Assembly: GCA_009924735.1 (NCBI GenBank)
Contig: RFQZ01000021.1
Location: 1-43,351, forward strand
Direction: 5' to 3'
DNA length: 43,351 nucleotides
DNA from: Flavobacteriia bacterium
Lineage (GTDB): Bacteria; Bacteroidota; Bacteroidia; Flavobacteriales_D; Crocinitomicaceae
Below the pieces are notes generated by a model. That model did no database searches, was not told where the DNA came from, and worked only from the letters and a program-made list of their open reading frames with translations. Every line of letters starts with the position of its first letter. Position 1 is the first letter of the stretch. Of this stretch, positions 24,657 through 33,891 are shown piece by piece. The translations under genes and the position numbers were made by a program.

Positions 24657-26134
24657 TTCTCTCCCTTTTTGCCTTAATGTCTTGTGCACAACTTGGTACC
24701 TTAAGTGGAGGTTCCAAGGACGTCGATGCTCCGGTGGTTGTGAATGCCAATGTTCCAAATTTTTCTACCAACGTAACCCCCACTTACATTCAACTTAGGT
24801 TTAATGAGTTTGTAGAACTGAAAAACCCTACAGAAACCGTTCGTTTAATTCCCAACGATGCGGTGGTTAAGGCGACCTTGAAAAAGAAAACCGTTCAGGT
24901 GGTTTTGGAAGGAACCCTTAAACCAAACACAACTTACAGTCTGTTTTTCGACGGTGCAATCAAAGATGTGACTGAAGGAAATGATTCTCTGTATCGATGG
25001 GTGTTTTCCACCGGAAAGGACTTGGATTCTGGAGCGCAGGATTTTCGCATACGAGACGCCTACAAAGGAAATGCAATGTCAGGGGTCTTTGTAGGGCTGT
25101 TTGATGAATTGAGGGATCAAAAACCCAGATACCTAGGCTTAAGCGATTCAAAAGGGACCTTGCGTTTGTCCTACGTTGCCCCAGGGAATTATTACATGAA
25201 GGCCTTCGTAGATGTGAATAAAAACGGACAAGTTGATGCCTTTGAACCTCAAGATGGTCACTTTACCTCCCAAACTTTGGGGAAAGACACCTTAGATTTT
25301 CGAATTTCTAAGCCCTTAGACAAGGTTCATGTAAAGCATCTGAAGTTTATTCCTCCTGGCATGCTAAGAGGGCATTTGCCTTATGGATTTGACTTGAACC
25401 AAATTCAATTGAATGGAGAAAAAATCGATTCCTATCGTCCCACAGCAGATTCCATCTGTATTTTCTTGAAGGATCCATTGGCAACAGAAGTGGTGTTAAC
25501 CACCAAGGTAGATACCTTTTCTTTCAACCGTACCGCAAAGGACCAGAAAGCAGCGCTGATACCCAAAGGGACCTCATTGGGAAAAAACAACCAATGGCAA
25601 TTTGAGGTTAACGACAAAATCAGCTCGATCCAAAACGAGACCGCTTGGGAAATTATAAGTGTACAGGATTCATTGCCGATTCAAATCGATTCCATCCGAT
25701 ACAACCAGAACCATGTTTTCTTGTTCTTCAAAGCTGTGAAAGGTGAAAAATTAAAATTGACGCTTCCGAACAATGCCATTCAAGGAACCTCTGGGACCTA
25801 TAACCCATTAAGCCAATTGGAATTTGTGTATGCCACAGAGAAAGAACTGGGGAACCTACTTGTAAAAATTGACCAATCCATTAAAGCTGGAATTGTCGTT
25901 GTAGAATTCAATGGCAAAGAAATAGACAGAAGCCCGTGTACCGAGGGTCAGAATGTGGTTTTTAAAGGGTTACTTCCGGGAGAATACCAATTGCTACTCA
26001 TTAATGATGAAAACAACAACGGCCTTTGGGACCCCATCGATTTGGAAGGAAACATTTCTGCCGAACCGGTTAAAATGTATAGAAAAATCCCAAAATTACG
26101 CGCGAATTGGGATGTTCAAGTTTCCTTGGAATAA
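24635..26134 (+). CDS. Ig-like (SbsA/Big_5-type) lipoprotein
   Basis: The 499-aa protein has a signal peptide ending in the lipobox ALMSC (Cys17). Residues 18-40 read AQLGTLSGGSKDVDAPVV, the usual entry of Bacteroidota lipoproteins with an N-terminal Ig-like domain, followed by the FNEFVELKNP and KPNTTYSLFF segments of a Big_5 fold. Two acidic loops, DVNKNGQVDAFEP (about 192-204) and NDENNNGLWDPID (about 456-468), resemble EF-hand or dockerin-type calcium loops and suggest a carboxypeptidase-regulatory-like or calcium-bound fold. It is probably an outer-membrane-facing lipoprotein, function unknown. It overlaps msrC by 22 bases. No terminator is evident in the 119 bases before dnaE. Confidence 0.82.
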   Translation: MVRALYVILSLFALMSCAQLGTLSGGSKDVDAPVVVNANVPNFSTNVTPTYIQLRFNEFVELKNPTETVRLIPNDAVVKATLKKKTVQVVLEGTLKPNTTYSLFFDGAIKDVTEGNDSLYRWVFSTGKDLDSGAQDFRIRDAYKGNAMSGVFVGLFDELRDQKPRYLGLSDSKGTLRLSYVAPGNYYMKAFVDVNKNGQVDAFEPQDGHFTSQTLGKDTLDFRISKPLDKVHVKHLKFIPPGMLRGHLPYGFDLNQIQLNGEKIDSYRPTADSICIFLKDPLATEVVLTTKVDTFSFNRTAKDQKAALIPKGTSLGKNNQWQFEVNDKISSIQNETAWEIISVQDSLPIQIDSIRYNQNHVFLFFKAVKGEKLKLTLPNNAIQGTSGTYNPLSQLEFVYATEKELGNLLVKIDQSIKAGIVVVEFNGKEIDRSPCTEGQNVVFKGLLPGEYQLLLINDENNNGLWDPIDLEGNISAEPVKMYRKIPKLRANWDVQVSLE

Positions 26135-26253
26135 GCCATTTGTAGCTTTTTTTAATCAGGAAGAAAGACCCCCTACGGCACAAGAATAAATTTATGAACA
26201 CTTGGATTTCCGACTTGATTTCTGCCTAATTTCGAAGTTCAATTTTCTCCAAC

Positions 26254-29200
26254 ATGTATTTAATATTTGATACCGAAACCACCGGCTTGCCAAGGGACTT
26301 CAAGGCAGCGCATACCGATACCAATAATTGGCCTAGGGTGGTACAACTCGCTTGGCAATTGCATGACTTGGAAGGGAACTTGGTAGAAAACAAGGAATTC
26401 CTCATTAAACCCGATGGTTTTGTCATTCCCTATGAATCCCAAAAAGTACATGGGATTTCTACCGAATTGGCAGAATTTGGTGGGACAGAAATGCAGGAAG
26501 TTCTTCTAAAATTCGATGAGGTATTGAAAAAGGCCTCCTTTGTGGTGGGGCATAATTTACAGTTCGACCTCAATGTACTCGGTTGTGAATACGTTCGGCA
26601 AGGTCAAGATTCACCGCTTCAAGATAAAAAAGTGTTGGATACTTGTACCGAAAAAACAGCAGAATTATGTCAACTCAGCGGAGGAAGGAAGAAATTCAAA
26701 ATGCCAAAGCTTGAGGAACTCTATTTCTTTTTGTTCAACAATTCTTTTGCCGAAGCGCACAACGCAACCGCCGATGTTGAGGCCACGGCGCGGTGCTTTT
26801 TCGAACTCATAAGGAAGTCCCATTATACTTTAGGGGAACTGCTTCAACCGGAGGGCTATCTTGAAAATTTCAAAAAAGCGAATCCAAATACCATTGAATT
26901 AATTGGTTTAACACACCAAAACCTTAAAAAAGCCAGTGCCAAGCTCAAGAAATCCAACGAAACCCATACCAATCGAGGGCTGGTTACCACATCGGCTGAG
27001 TTTGATGATGCACCTTATGCCCACTTGCACAACCACTCTCAATTCACCCTCCTTCAGTCAACTTCGGAAATAAAAGCGTTGATTGCCAAGGCAGTAGAAT
27101 TTAACATGCCTGCCATTGCGCTGACAGACAATGGAAACATGATGGCAGCATTTCAATTTGAAAAATTGGTGAGCGACCAAAATGAGATCATTCGCGCAGA
27201 AATTTTAGAAACGGAAGAAAACGGTGCAATTTCAAACAAACAACTGTTGTTGCCCATCATCGGATGTGAATTCAATGTTTGCAAAGACCACACAAATAAA
27301 AGTGTAAAAGACTACGGCTCGCGATGGGTGTTTCTGGCAAAAAATAAAAATGGCTACCAGAACCTGATCAAACTTGCCTCCATTGCCTACACGCAAGGAT
27401 TCTATTACCTCCCAAGAATTGACAGGGCCTTGGTGGAGAAATACCACGAAGACGTCATTGTATTGTCAGGTGGTCACATGGGTGAAATTTCAAACCTAAT
27501 CCTCAATGTGGGAGAAACCCAGGCGGAAGAATCTCTCCTGTGGTGGAAATCGCTCTTTGGGGAAGATTTGTACCTAGAAATCAATCGTCATGGCTTAGAA
27601 TCCGAAGACGTTCTAAATGAAGTACTGCTTCGTTTTGCGGACAAACACGGCGTGAAATTAATCGCAAGCAACAATTCGTATTATGTAAACCGAGAGGATG
27701 CCGTTGCCCACGACGTTTTGCTTTGCGTTAAGGAAGGTGCGCTCGTGAACACCCCCATTGGAAAGGGAATGGGAAAACGCTTTGGTTTTGAAAACAATGA
27801 ATATTATTTCAAGTCCCCGCAGGAAATGAAGCAGCTTTTTGCGGACATTCCGCAAGCGATTTTCAACATCCAAGAAATTGTAGATAAATGCGAAGCGTAT
27901 TCTTTGTCAAGAGAGGTTTTGCTGCCAAAGTTTGACATTCCCGAAGCATTCATTGACCCAATGGACGATGAGCTGGGAACAAAGAATGGGGAAAACGGCT
28001 TTCTTCGTCACTTGGCGTATGAGGGGGCAGCGAGGCGTTACGGTGAAATCAGCGATGCCATTCGAGAAAGAATGGATTTTGAATTAAAAACCATTGAAAA
28101 CACAGGTTATCCAGGATATTTCTTAATCGTTCAAGATTTTTGCAACGAGGCCAGAAAAATGGGCGTTTCGGTAGGGCCAGGCCGGGGCTCCGCAGCAGGA
28201 TCTGTGGTTGCCTATTGCACAGGAATCACCAACGTAGACCCGATTAAGTATGATTTGCTTTTCGAGCGTTTCTTAAATCCAGATCGTATTTCAATGCCCG
28301 ATATCGACATCGACTTTGACGACGAGGGGAGGGGAAAGGTCATCGATTACGTAATTCAAAAATACGGTTCAAGTCAAGTGGCCCAAATCATTACCTATGG
28401 TACCATGGCGGCTAAATCTGCCATTCGAGATACGGCGCGTGTGATGAATTTACCCCTGCCAGAAGCCGATCGCTTGGCAAAATTGGTTCCTGACATTTCT
28501 TTGAAGAACTTGTTTTCGTTAAGTGAACCTGAATTGGCAGACAAACTGAAACACAACATGGAAGCCATTGGCAATGCGCGATCGCTCAGGAGTATTTTTA
28601 ACTCCACAGGGGTGCTGGCCGATGTGTTGGGACAAGCCAAAGCCATTGAAGGTTCTGTGCGAAACATTGGAATCCATGCCTGCGGTGTAATCATTACCCC
28701 AGATGACATTACGAATTTCGTTCCCGTTGCTACGGCAAAAGACTCCGATATGGTGTGTACCCAATTTGACAATGCTGTAGCAGAGTCTGCCGGGTTGCTG
28801 AAAATGGACTTCCTAGGGTTGAAAACACTTACATTGATTAAAGTCGCCGTAAAAATCATAAAAGAAATCCGTGGCGTCGATTTGGATCCAGATCAGTTTC
28901 CCATTGATGACGAAGCGACGTATGCACTTTTTCAACGTGGAGAAACCATTGGGATTTTTCAATATGAATCCCCGGGAATGCAAAAATACATGCGCGAACT
29001 CAAGCCGACAGAATTTGCCGACCTTATTGCCATGAACGCACTCTATCGTCCCGGACCCTTGGAGTACATACCATCCTTTATTAAGCGTAAACATGGGGAG
29101 GAGGAAATTACCTATGATCTTGCCGATTGTGAGGAGTACTTGAAGGAAACCTATGGAATTACAGTGTACCAAGAACAGGTCATGTTGTTGTCCCAAAAAA

Positions 29201-30603
29201 TTGCAGATTTCACCAAAGGTGAGGCGGATACCTTGCGGAAGGCCATGGGGAAAAAAGACCGAAAAGTATTGGATAAAATGAAGCCTTTGTTCCTAGAAAG
29301 GGGTACAGAAAAAGGCCATGCTTCCGTCAGTTTAGAAAAAATTTGGAAGGATTGGGAAGCCTTTGCCTCTTACGCATTCAATAAATCCCATTCAACCTGC
29401 TATGCTTGGATTGCCTACCAGACAGCCTACCTAAAAGCCAACTATCCAGCGGAATACATGGCCTCGGTACTCAGTAACAACATGAGTGACATGAAACAAG
29501 TCACCTTTTTTATGGAGGAATGCCGAAGAATGGGCGTGGAAGTGTTGGGCCCAGATGTGAATGAATCCAATTTGAAGTTCACAGTCAATGAAAAAGGTGC
29601 CATCCGTTTCGGTCTTGGGGGCATCAAAGGAATCGGTGAAGGACCTGTTGAAGCCATTGTTGAAGGGAGAAAAGAAGGGCCTTATTTGAATGTTTTTGAC
29701 TTTTTCAAAAGAATCAACCACAAAGGCGCCAACCGAAATGCGATCCAGAACCTAATCTATGCAGGGGCTTTGGATACCTTTTCCGAAATGCATCGCGCGC
29801 AGTATTTTCACGAGGAAACCAACCGGAAGATGTTTTTGGAAATACTCATGAAGTGGGGACAAACTTCGCAAGATGGGATGGCCAGCGACCAAACCCTTAT
29901 GTTTCAAGACACCGAAGATTTTGAAGCACCAACGCCCAACGTTCCCGTGAGCGAAGAATGGTCCTCTAGCTATAAATTATCGAAAGAAAGAGAAGCCATT
30001 GGGATTTTTATTTCAGGGCACCCCTTGGATGACTTCAGGGTGGAAATTGATTCTTTTTGCACAGGAAACCTATCCATGTTTAAAGAAATGGATACCTATA
30101 AAGGAAAGGATTTAACCATGGCGGTCATTGTCACCTCCATAGAACACCGTCTCACGAAAACGGGAGAACCGTTTGGAACCATTGTTTTTGAAGATTATAC
30201 AGATCAATACAAGCTCAATGTTTTCAGGGAATCTTACTTGAAATTCAAGCACCTTTTTACACCAGGGATTTTTCTTACGCTTTATGGAAGATTTGAAGTT
30301 CCCAAGTTCCGAAAGGAATTAGAGTTCAGTTTAAACAGTGTGTCATTGCTGCAAGAATTGAGAGAGAAGAGGGCGAAGTTACTTGAGCTTAAGATTCCTA
30401 ACAAAGAGTTGAACCACGAGCTGATCGATCATTTGAATGCATTGTTTACCAAAAACCAGGGGAATTGTAGCATTCAATTTACCATTGTCGATGCGGTGGA
30501 GGGTTTGGAGTTAAACATGACTTCTAAATCGGTGCGCATTAACCCAGATCCTATGCTTTACAAAGAGCTGACAAGGTTGAATGTCCAATTTAAGTTGACA
30601 TAA
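26254..30603 (+). CDS. dnaE: DNA polymerase III alpha subunit with fused N-terminal DnaQ-like exonuclease
   Basis: This 1449-aa replicative polymerase is extended by an N-terminal exonuclease. Exonuclease (about 1-190): DTE (Asp6, Glu8), HNLQFD (Asp105), HNATAD (His169, Asp174), an intact DEDDh set. PHP domain from about 250: HLHNH (257-261) is kept, but the usual TDH reads TDN (Asn293), so one metal ligand seems lost. Polymerase core: MPDIDIDFDD with Asp683 and Asp685, and MDFLGL with Asp852, matching E. coli Asp401, Asp403 and Asp555. A tandem HhH region and a C-terminal OB domain (TMAVIVTSIEHRLTKTGE) follow. Fusion of this kind is known in Bacteroidota DnaE and supplies proofreading in cis. 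The ATG at 26254 follows TAATTTCG (26227-26234, one mismatch from the -7 box). Confidence 0.95.
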   Translation: MYLIFDTETTGLPRDFKAAHTDTNNWPRVVQLAWQLHDLEGNLVENKEFLIKPDGFVIPYESQKVHGISTELAEFGGTEMQEVLLKFDEVLKKASFVVGHNLQFDLNVLGCEYVRQGQDSPLQDKKVLDTCTEKTAELCQLSGGRKKFKMPKLEELYFFLFNNSFAEAHNATADVEATARCFFELIRKSHYTLGELLQPEGYLENFKKANPNTIELIGLTHQNLKKASAKLKKSNETHTNRGLVTTSAEFDDAPYAHLHNHSQFTLLQSTSEIKALIAKAVEFNMPAIALTDNGNMMAAFQFEKLVSDQNEIIRAEILETEENGAISNKQLLLPIIGCEFNVCKDHTNKSVKDYGSRWVFLAKNKNGYQNLIKLASIAYTQGFYYLPRIDRALVEKYHEDVIVLSGGHMGEISNLILNVGETQAEESLLWWKSLFGEDLYLEINRHGLESEDVLNEVLLRFADKHGVKLIASNNSYYVNREDAVAHDVLLCVKEGALVNTPIGKGMGKRFGFENNEYYFKSPQEMKQLFADIPQAIFNIQEIVDKCEAYSLSREVLLPKFDIPEAFIDPMDDELGTKNGENGFLRHLAYEGAARRYGEISDAIRERMDFELKTIENTGYPGYFLIVQDFCNEARKMGVSVGPGRGSAAGSVVAYCTGITNVDPIKYDLLFERFLNPDRISMPDIDIDFDDEGRGKVIDYVIQKYGSSQVAQIITYGTMAAKSAIRDTARVMNLPLPEADRLAKLVPDISLKNLFSLSEPELADKLKHNMEAIGNARSLRSIFNSTGVLADVLGQAKAIEGSVRNIGIHACGVIITPDDITNFVPVATAKDSDMVCTQFDNAVAESAGLLKMDFLGLKTLTLIKVAVKIIKEIRGVDLDPDQFPIDDEATYALFQRGETIGIFQYESPGMQKYMRELKPTEFADLIAMNALYRPGPLEYIPSFIKRKHGEEEITYDLADCEEYLKETYGITVYQEQVMLLSQKIADFTKGEADTLRKAMGKKDRKVLDKMKPLFLERGTEKGHASVSLEKIWKDWEAFASYAFNKSHSTCYAWIAYQTAYLKANYPAEYMASVLSNNMSDMKQVTFFMEECRRMGVEVLGPDVNESNLKFTVNEKGAIRFGLGGIKGIGEGPVEAIVEGRKEGPYLNVFDFFKRINHKGANRNAIQNLIYAGALDTFSEMHRAQYFHEETNRKMFLEILMKWGQTSQDGMASDQTLMFQDTEDFEAPTPNVPVSEEWSSSYKLSKEREAIGIFISGHPLDDFRVEIDSFCTGNLSMFKEMDTYKGKDLTMAVIVTSIEHRLTKTGEPFGTIVFEDYTDQYKLNVFRESYLKFKHLFTPGIFLTLYGRFEVPKFRKELEFSLNSVSLLQELREKRAKLLELKIPNKELNHELIDHLNALFTKNQGNCSIQFTIVDAVEGLELNMTSKSVRINPDPMLYKELTRLNVQFKLT

Positions 30604-30605
30604 AA

Positions 30606-30643
30606 AAAGCCCCACCGAAGACATTGCTTAGGAATGGGGCTTT
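30606..30643. terminator. Bidirectional terminator between dnaE and the zinc-ribbon gene
   Basis: AAAGCCCCA (30606-30614) pairs with TGGGGCTTT (30635-30643) across a 20-base loop. Read on the minus strand, the hairpin is followed by seven T (complement of the A run 30602-30608). On the plus strand the T tract is short. It serves both convergent genes, with the stronger polarity for the minus strand. Confidence 0.75.
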
Positions 30644-30660
30644 AAAATAGCTATGTAATG

Positions 30661-31407
30661 TTATTCTTCTTCGGAAGGAACCAAGATTCTTCCACAGTGC
30701 TCACACACAAGAATTTTCTTTTTGGTTACGATGTCCAATTGTCGTTGAGGTGGAATTTTGTTAAAACACCCGCCACAAGCTCCGCGGATTACCTGAACTA
30801 CCGCTAAACCGTTTTTCGCATTACCTCTTAATCGGTTATACGCTTTTACCAATCTTTCTTCGATTTTTTGTTTTGCGACCTCAGATGCAGCCATTAATTT
30901 ATCTTCGTCTTTTTGGGTTTCACTGATAATGTCGTCCAATTCTTTTCTTTTCTGGTCGAGGTCACCTGAACGCATGGTCATTCTGTCTTGCGCTTCGGTT
31001 AACAATTCTTTTTTGCCTTCAATTTTCAACTTCGTCTCTTTCGAACGCTTTTCGTGCAATTTGATTTCTAATTCTTGAAATTCAATTTCTTTCGTTAGCG
31101 ATTCGTATTCACGGTTGTTGCGTACGTTGTTTTGACGCTCTTTGTATTTGAGGATGGCGGCATCAGAATCTTTCGATGAAATTTTTCGGTCTGAAATTTC
31201 ATTGTCAAGTTCCTTGATTTCTTCCTTCATTTTCGTGATTCTTGTTTCAAGACCACTGAGTTCATCTTCTAAATCTTGAACCTCTAAAGGCAATTCACCA
31301 CGAATGGTACGGATTCTGTCGATTTCAGAATCAATTTTCTGAAGTTCGAAAAGGGCATCCAGCTTATCTGAAATGCTTACCTCTTTTTTGCTTGAAGCTA
31401 CTGCCAT
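30661..31407 (-). CDS. Coiled-coil protein with C4-type zinc ribbon
   Basis: The protein is 248 aa. Residues 20-195 are highly charged with heptad-like Leu/Ile spacing (ETRITKMKEEIKELDNEIS), a long coiled coil. The C-terminus carries two CxxC pairs, CGGC (in RGACGGCFNKIPP) and CEHC (in ILVCEHCGRIL), forming a C4 zinc ribbon of the PF02591 (zf-RING_7) type. Its neighbour NIF3 lies four bases upstream, and this pairing is conserved in many bacteria, which points to a common but undefined cellular role, possibly linked to nucleic-acid or translation-associated processes. The last residues are acidic (PSEEE). Confidence 0.85.
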   Translation of the reverse strand: MAVASSKKEVSISDKLDALFELQKIDSEIDRIRTIRGELPLEVQDLEDELSGLETRITKMKEEIKELDNEISDRKISSKDSDAAILKYKERQNNVRNNREYESLTKEIEFQELEIKLHEKRSKETKLKIEGKKELLTEAQDRMTMRSGDLDQKRKELDDIISETQKDEDKLMAASEVAKQKIEERLVKAYNRLRGNAKNGLAVVQVIRGACGGCFNKIPPQRQLDIVTKKKILVCEHCGRILVPSEEE

Positions 31408-31410
31408 ATC

Positions 31411-32505
31411 TTAAATATAATTAACGGGATTTGTATTGTTTTCAGTTAAATGGACGGCAAAGGTAGGAATTATTTCTTGAATTATCTCAGCCAATAATTC
31501 GCAAGTAAATTGCTCACTTTCAAAATGTCCAATGTCGATGATTTGTATTTTTCCTTCTGCTCGAAAATAGTCGTGATACTTGAAGTCGGCAGAGATAAAA
31601 ACATCCGCTCCCAATTGAATTGCTCTTTCCAACAAAAAACTTCCGGAACCCCCGCAAAAGGCAATTTTCTGAACGTTTTCCCGAACTTCGGCCGTGTATT
31701 TAATCGTGCCACAATTGAAAACAGCCTTAAGCTCTTCCAGCAAAGTCTTTCCTGGTTTCGGCGCGTCGAGCATGCCTATCATTCCTGAACCTCGCAAACC
31801 ATGAACGTTTGAAAGTGGAATTAAATCGTGGGCTACTTCTTCGTATGGATGTGCCAATCGCATCGTGTTAAGGGCCTTTTCTACCTGGTTTTTTTCAATC
31901 AAGTAATCAATTCTGGTTTCTTCTTGTTTTGTTACTTCTCCCAAACTTCCAATGGTTGGATTGGCTGAACCCGTGGGGGTAAACGTACCGATTCCCCGTG
32001 TTTGAAAGGAACAATCAATGTAATTTCCAATGCTTCCCACGCCCGTTTCGCACATGGATTCATGAAAAAGTTCTACGTTTTCTGTGGGTATGTAGATGCT
32101 TAACTTAAACAATAAACCGACCTTCGGGAGAAGGATTTCACGCACTTGCAATCCTATTTTTTCTGCTATTTTGGCATTCACCCCATCGATGTGATTGTCT
32201 AAATTCGTATGAATCGCATAGACATTCAAGTCGTTTTGGATGCATTTACGAATGATCCTTTCAGTAGAAGTTGACGTACCAATTCGCTTGATTCCTTTAA
32301 ACAACAAAGGGTGATGAACAAGAATTACATTGCATTTTTTTTCGAGGGCTTCATCAATGATGTCTTCCGTACAATCCAAGGCAATCAAAACCCCTGAAAT
32401 TTCTTGGTTCACGTCGCCCAATTGCAATCCGGAATTGTCGTAGTCCTCTTGAAGTCCAAGCGGGAATTTATTTTCTAAGAATTGAATAAGTTTTCGCAGT
32501 ACCAT
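31411..32505 (-). CDS. NIF3-like dinuclear metal protein (YqfO/YbgI class)
   Basis: The 364-aa protein is the long form with an inserted CutA-like domain. Dinuclear-metal ligands are seen in VHHPLLF (His64, His65), HTNLD (His99, Asp103) and, near the C-terminus, GHFESEQ. FCGGSGSFLLERAIQLGADVFISADFKYHDY is the conserved second half. The family is often mis-named GTP cyclohydrolase 1 type 2; its biochemical role is uncertain. The start codon overlaps the stop of the upstream barrel gene by one base, and the zinc-ribbon gene begins four bases after its own stop. Confidence 0.9.
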   Translation of the reverse strand: MVLRKLIQFLENKFPLGLQEDYDNSGLQLGDVNQEISGVLIALDCTEDIIDEALEKKCNVILVHHPLLFKGIKRIGTSTSTERIIRKCIQNDLNVYAIHTNLDNHIDGVNAKIAEKIGLQVREILLPKVGLLFKLSIYIPTENVELFHESMCETGVGSIGNYIDCSFQTRGIGTFTPTGSANPTIGSLGEVTKQEETRIDYLIEKNQVEKALNTMRLAHPYEEVAHDLIPLSNVHGLRGSGMIGMLDAPKPGKTLLEELKAVFNCGTIKYTAEVRENVQKIAFCGGSGSFLLERAIQLGADVFISADFKYHDYFRAEGKIQIIDIGHFESEQFTCELLAEIIQEIIPTFAVHLTENNTNPVNYI

Positions 32506-33230
32506 CAGATGTTTTTTACGAGGCCTAAAGAAAATCCAAAGCCGTAGGATTTATGGATGAAACCACTGTATTTTCCATAAGTATTCGTCAATTGTCTTCG
32601 ATAGGTACATTTTACCACCATTCCAATTCCTTTTGCACCAACATATTCTACCCCTGCTTCCGCTTTGACTTGGAGAATGTAGGAAGCGTAGGCATTGGAT
32701 TTTTCCTTTAACTTTCCTTTATATGCCCCTCCCAATTCTGTGGTATATTCGAACTTCTGGTTAAATGAATTGAACAGCAGGGGGTTGATTCCTGGACCTA
32801 TAAAAAATCGGAATTGATTTCCGTAGGTAAAATGCAAAGAAACCGGCATTCCGATGTACCTGAATTTCGAAACATAGTGATAGCTGCTGTCATTCACTGT
32901 GGATTGAAAGTCGTAGGCTTCGCCATTTTGCAAAAAGGTCAACCCTGCTTCAAGGCGCAAAAAAGGAAGGATGCCCGCTCGAATTCCTAATCCATAGGTC
33001 CACAATGGGGTTGCTGTTTCGTTGGCTCTTTCCCCAAGGGGTGGATTTAGAAAGTCTTGGTTTGATAGGAGCGTTCTATAGGACTGCGTGCGGTTGAAGT
33101 CTAGGTAAACTTGGGTTGGGTTTTTGTCGTTGGCCCAACCTTTTTTTGAGGTACTTGATGTCATCTCAAGTTGCGAAAACATTACCATCGGTAAAGTAAT
33201 CAGAATGAGAAAAAGGCACTTTTTGTACAT
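32505..33230 (-). CDS. Small outer-membrane beta-barrel protein (PorT-like/OMP_b-brl type)
   Basis: The protein is 241 aa. The signal peptide MYKKCLFLILITLPMVMFSQ is followed by alternating strands such as LGIRAGILPFLRLEAGLTFL, FRYIGMPVSLHF and FFIGPGINPLLF, ending in KSYGFGFSLGLVKNI. This is the usual eight-strand-type barrel family (OMP_b-brl_2/PorT-like) of Bacteroidota. True PorT is a T9SS component, but the family is broad and the neighbourhood gives no T9SS link, so I do not assign porT. It leads a three-gene minus-strand run with NIF3 and the zinc-ribbon protein. Confidence 0.75.
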   Translation of the reverse strand: MYKKCLFLILITLPMVMFSQLEMTSSTSKKGWANDKNPTQVYLDFNRTQSYRTLLSNQDFLNPPLGERANETATPLWTYGLGIRAGILPFLRLEAGLTFLQNGEAYDFQSTVNDSSYHYVSKFRYIGMPVSLHFTYGNQFRFFIGPGINPLLFNSFNQKFEYTTELGGAYKGKLKEKSNAYASYILQVKAEAGVEYVGAKGIGMVVKCTYRRQLTNTYGKYSGFIHKSYGFGFSLGLVKNI

Positions 33231-33289
33231 GATGTAAATATACTAAGATTCCTTAACCTAAATCAAGCAGGTAGCATGATAAGGTTGAC

Positions 33290-33297
33290 TACCTTTG
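33290..33297 (+). promoter_or_regulatory. Putative -7 box TACCTTTG for the YceI gene
   Basis: An exact TAnnTTTG match 16 bases before the ATG at 33314, within the 83-base divergent gap. No convincing -33 TTTG is seen 19-21 bases upstream. Confidence 0.48.
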
Positions 33298-33313
33298 TTA
33301 AAAAATAATACAC

Positions 33314-33841
33314 ATGAATACTTGGAAAATTGACAACATGCACAGCGAAATTGGTTTCAAAGTGCGCCACATGATGATTTCAAATGTAAGCGGAAGTTTC
33401 AAAACGTTTGATGCAAATTTAACCACTTCTGGAGATGATTTTTCGGATGTAGCGATTGATTTCACTGCACAAATAGGAAGCATCAGCACAGGCGTTCAAG
33501 ACCGCGATGGTCATTTACTTTCTGCAGATTTTTTCGATGCGGAAAAATTCCCAACCCTCGAGTTTAAATCCACCAGCATTGATAAGAATGCAGACAGCGA
33601 ATGGCATATTCACGGGGATTTAACCCTAAAAGGAATTACGCATCCTGTGGTATTAAGAGCAGATTTCGCAGGGATTGCAACAGATCCTTATGGCCAAACC
33701 AAAACAGGAATGTCCATTCATGGAAAAATTAAACGTTCGGATTTTGGATTAACGTGGTCTGCAGTTACAGAAGCAGGAAACGTAGTGTTAGGAGACGAAA
33801 TCACCTTGCAAAGCGAGGTTCAATTCGTAAAACAAGCCTAA
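33314..33841 (+). CDS. YceI-family lipocalin-like protein
   Basis: The 175-aa protein has family hallmarks throughout: WKIDNMHSEIGFKVRHMMISNVSGSF at the start, DRDGHLLSADFFDAEKFPTLEFKS in the middle and GDLTLKGITHPVVL then FGLTWSAVTEAGNVVLGDEITL near the end. The fold is an extended beta barrel that binds isoprenoid or polyisoprenoid lipids. Unlike the E. coli protein, this one has no signal peptide, so it is predicted cytoplasmic, a form common in Flavobacteriales. It is monocistronic: putative promoter upstream, terminator immediately downstream. Confidence 0.93.
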   Translation: MNTWKIDNMHSEIGFKVRHMMISNVSGSFKTFDANLTTSGDDFSDVAIDFTAQIGSISTGVQDRDGHLLSADFFDAEKFPTLEFKSTSIDKNADSEWHIHGDLTLKGITHPVVLRADFAGIATDPYGQTKTGMSIHGKIKRSDFGLTWSAVTEAGNVVLGDEITLQSEVQFVKQA

Positions 33842-33864
33842 ACAAAACTTTGTTTTTGTTGAAT

Positions 33865-33891
33865 AAGGGTGGCGAAAGCCGCCCTTTTTTT
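33865..33891 (+). terminator. Rho-independent terminator after the YceI gene
   Basis: GGGTGGC (33867-33873) and GCCGCCC (33878-33884) pair (one T-G wobble) around a GAAA tetraloop, followed by seven T (33885-33891). The T run reaches the stop codon of uup (33890-33892), so this terminator is oriented for the plus strand. The minus-strand reading has few T after the stem. Confidence 0.85.

Noticed and set aside
32505..33230. Naming the small barrel porT
   Set aside because: The barrel family is broad; no T9SS gene or the usual porT neighbours are present.
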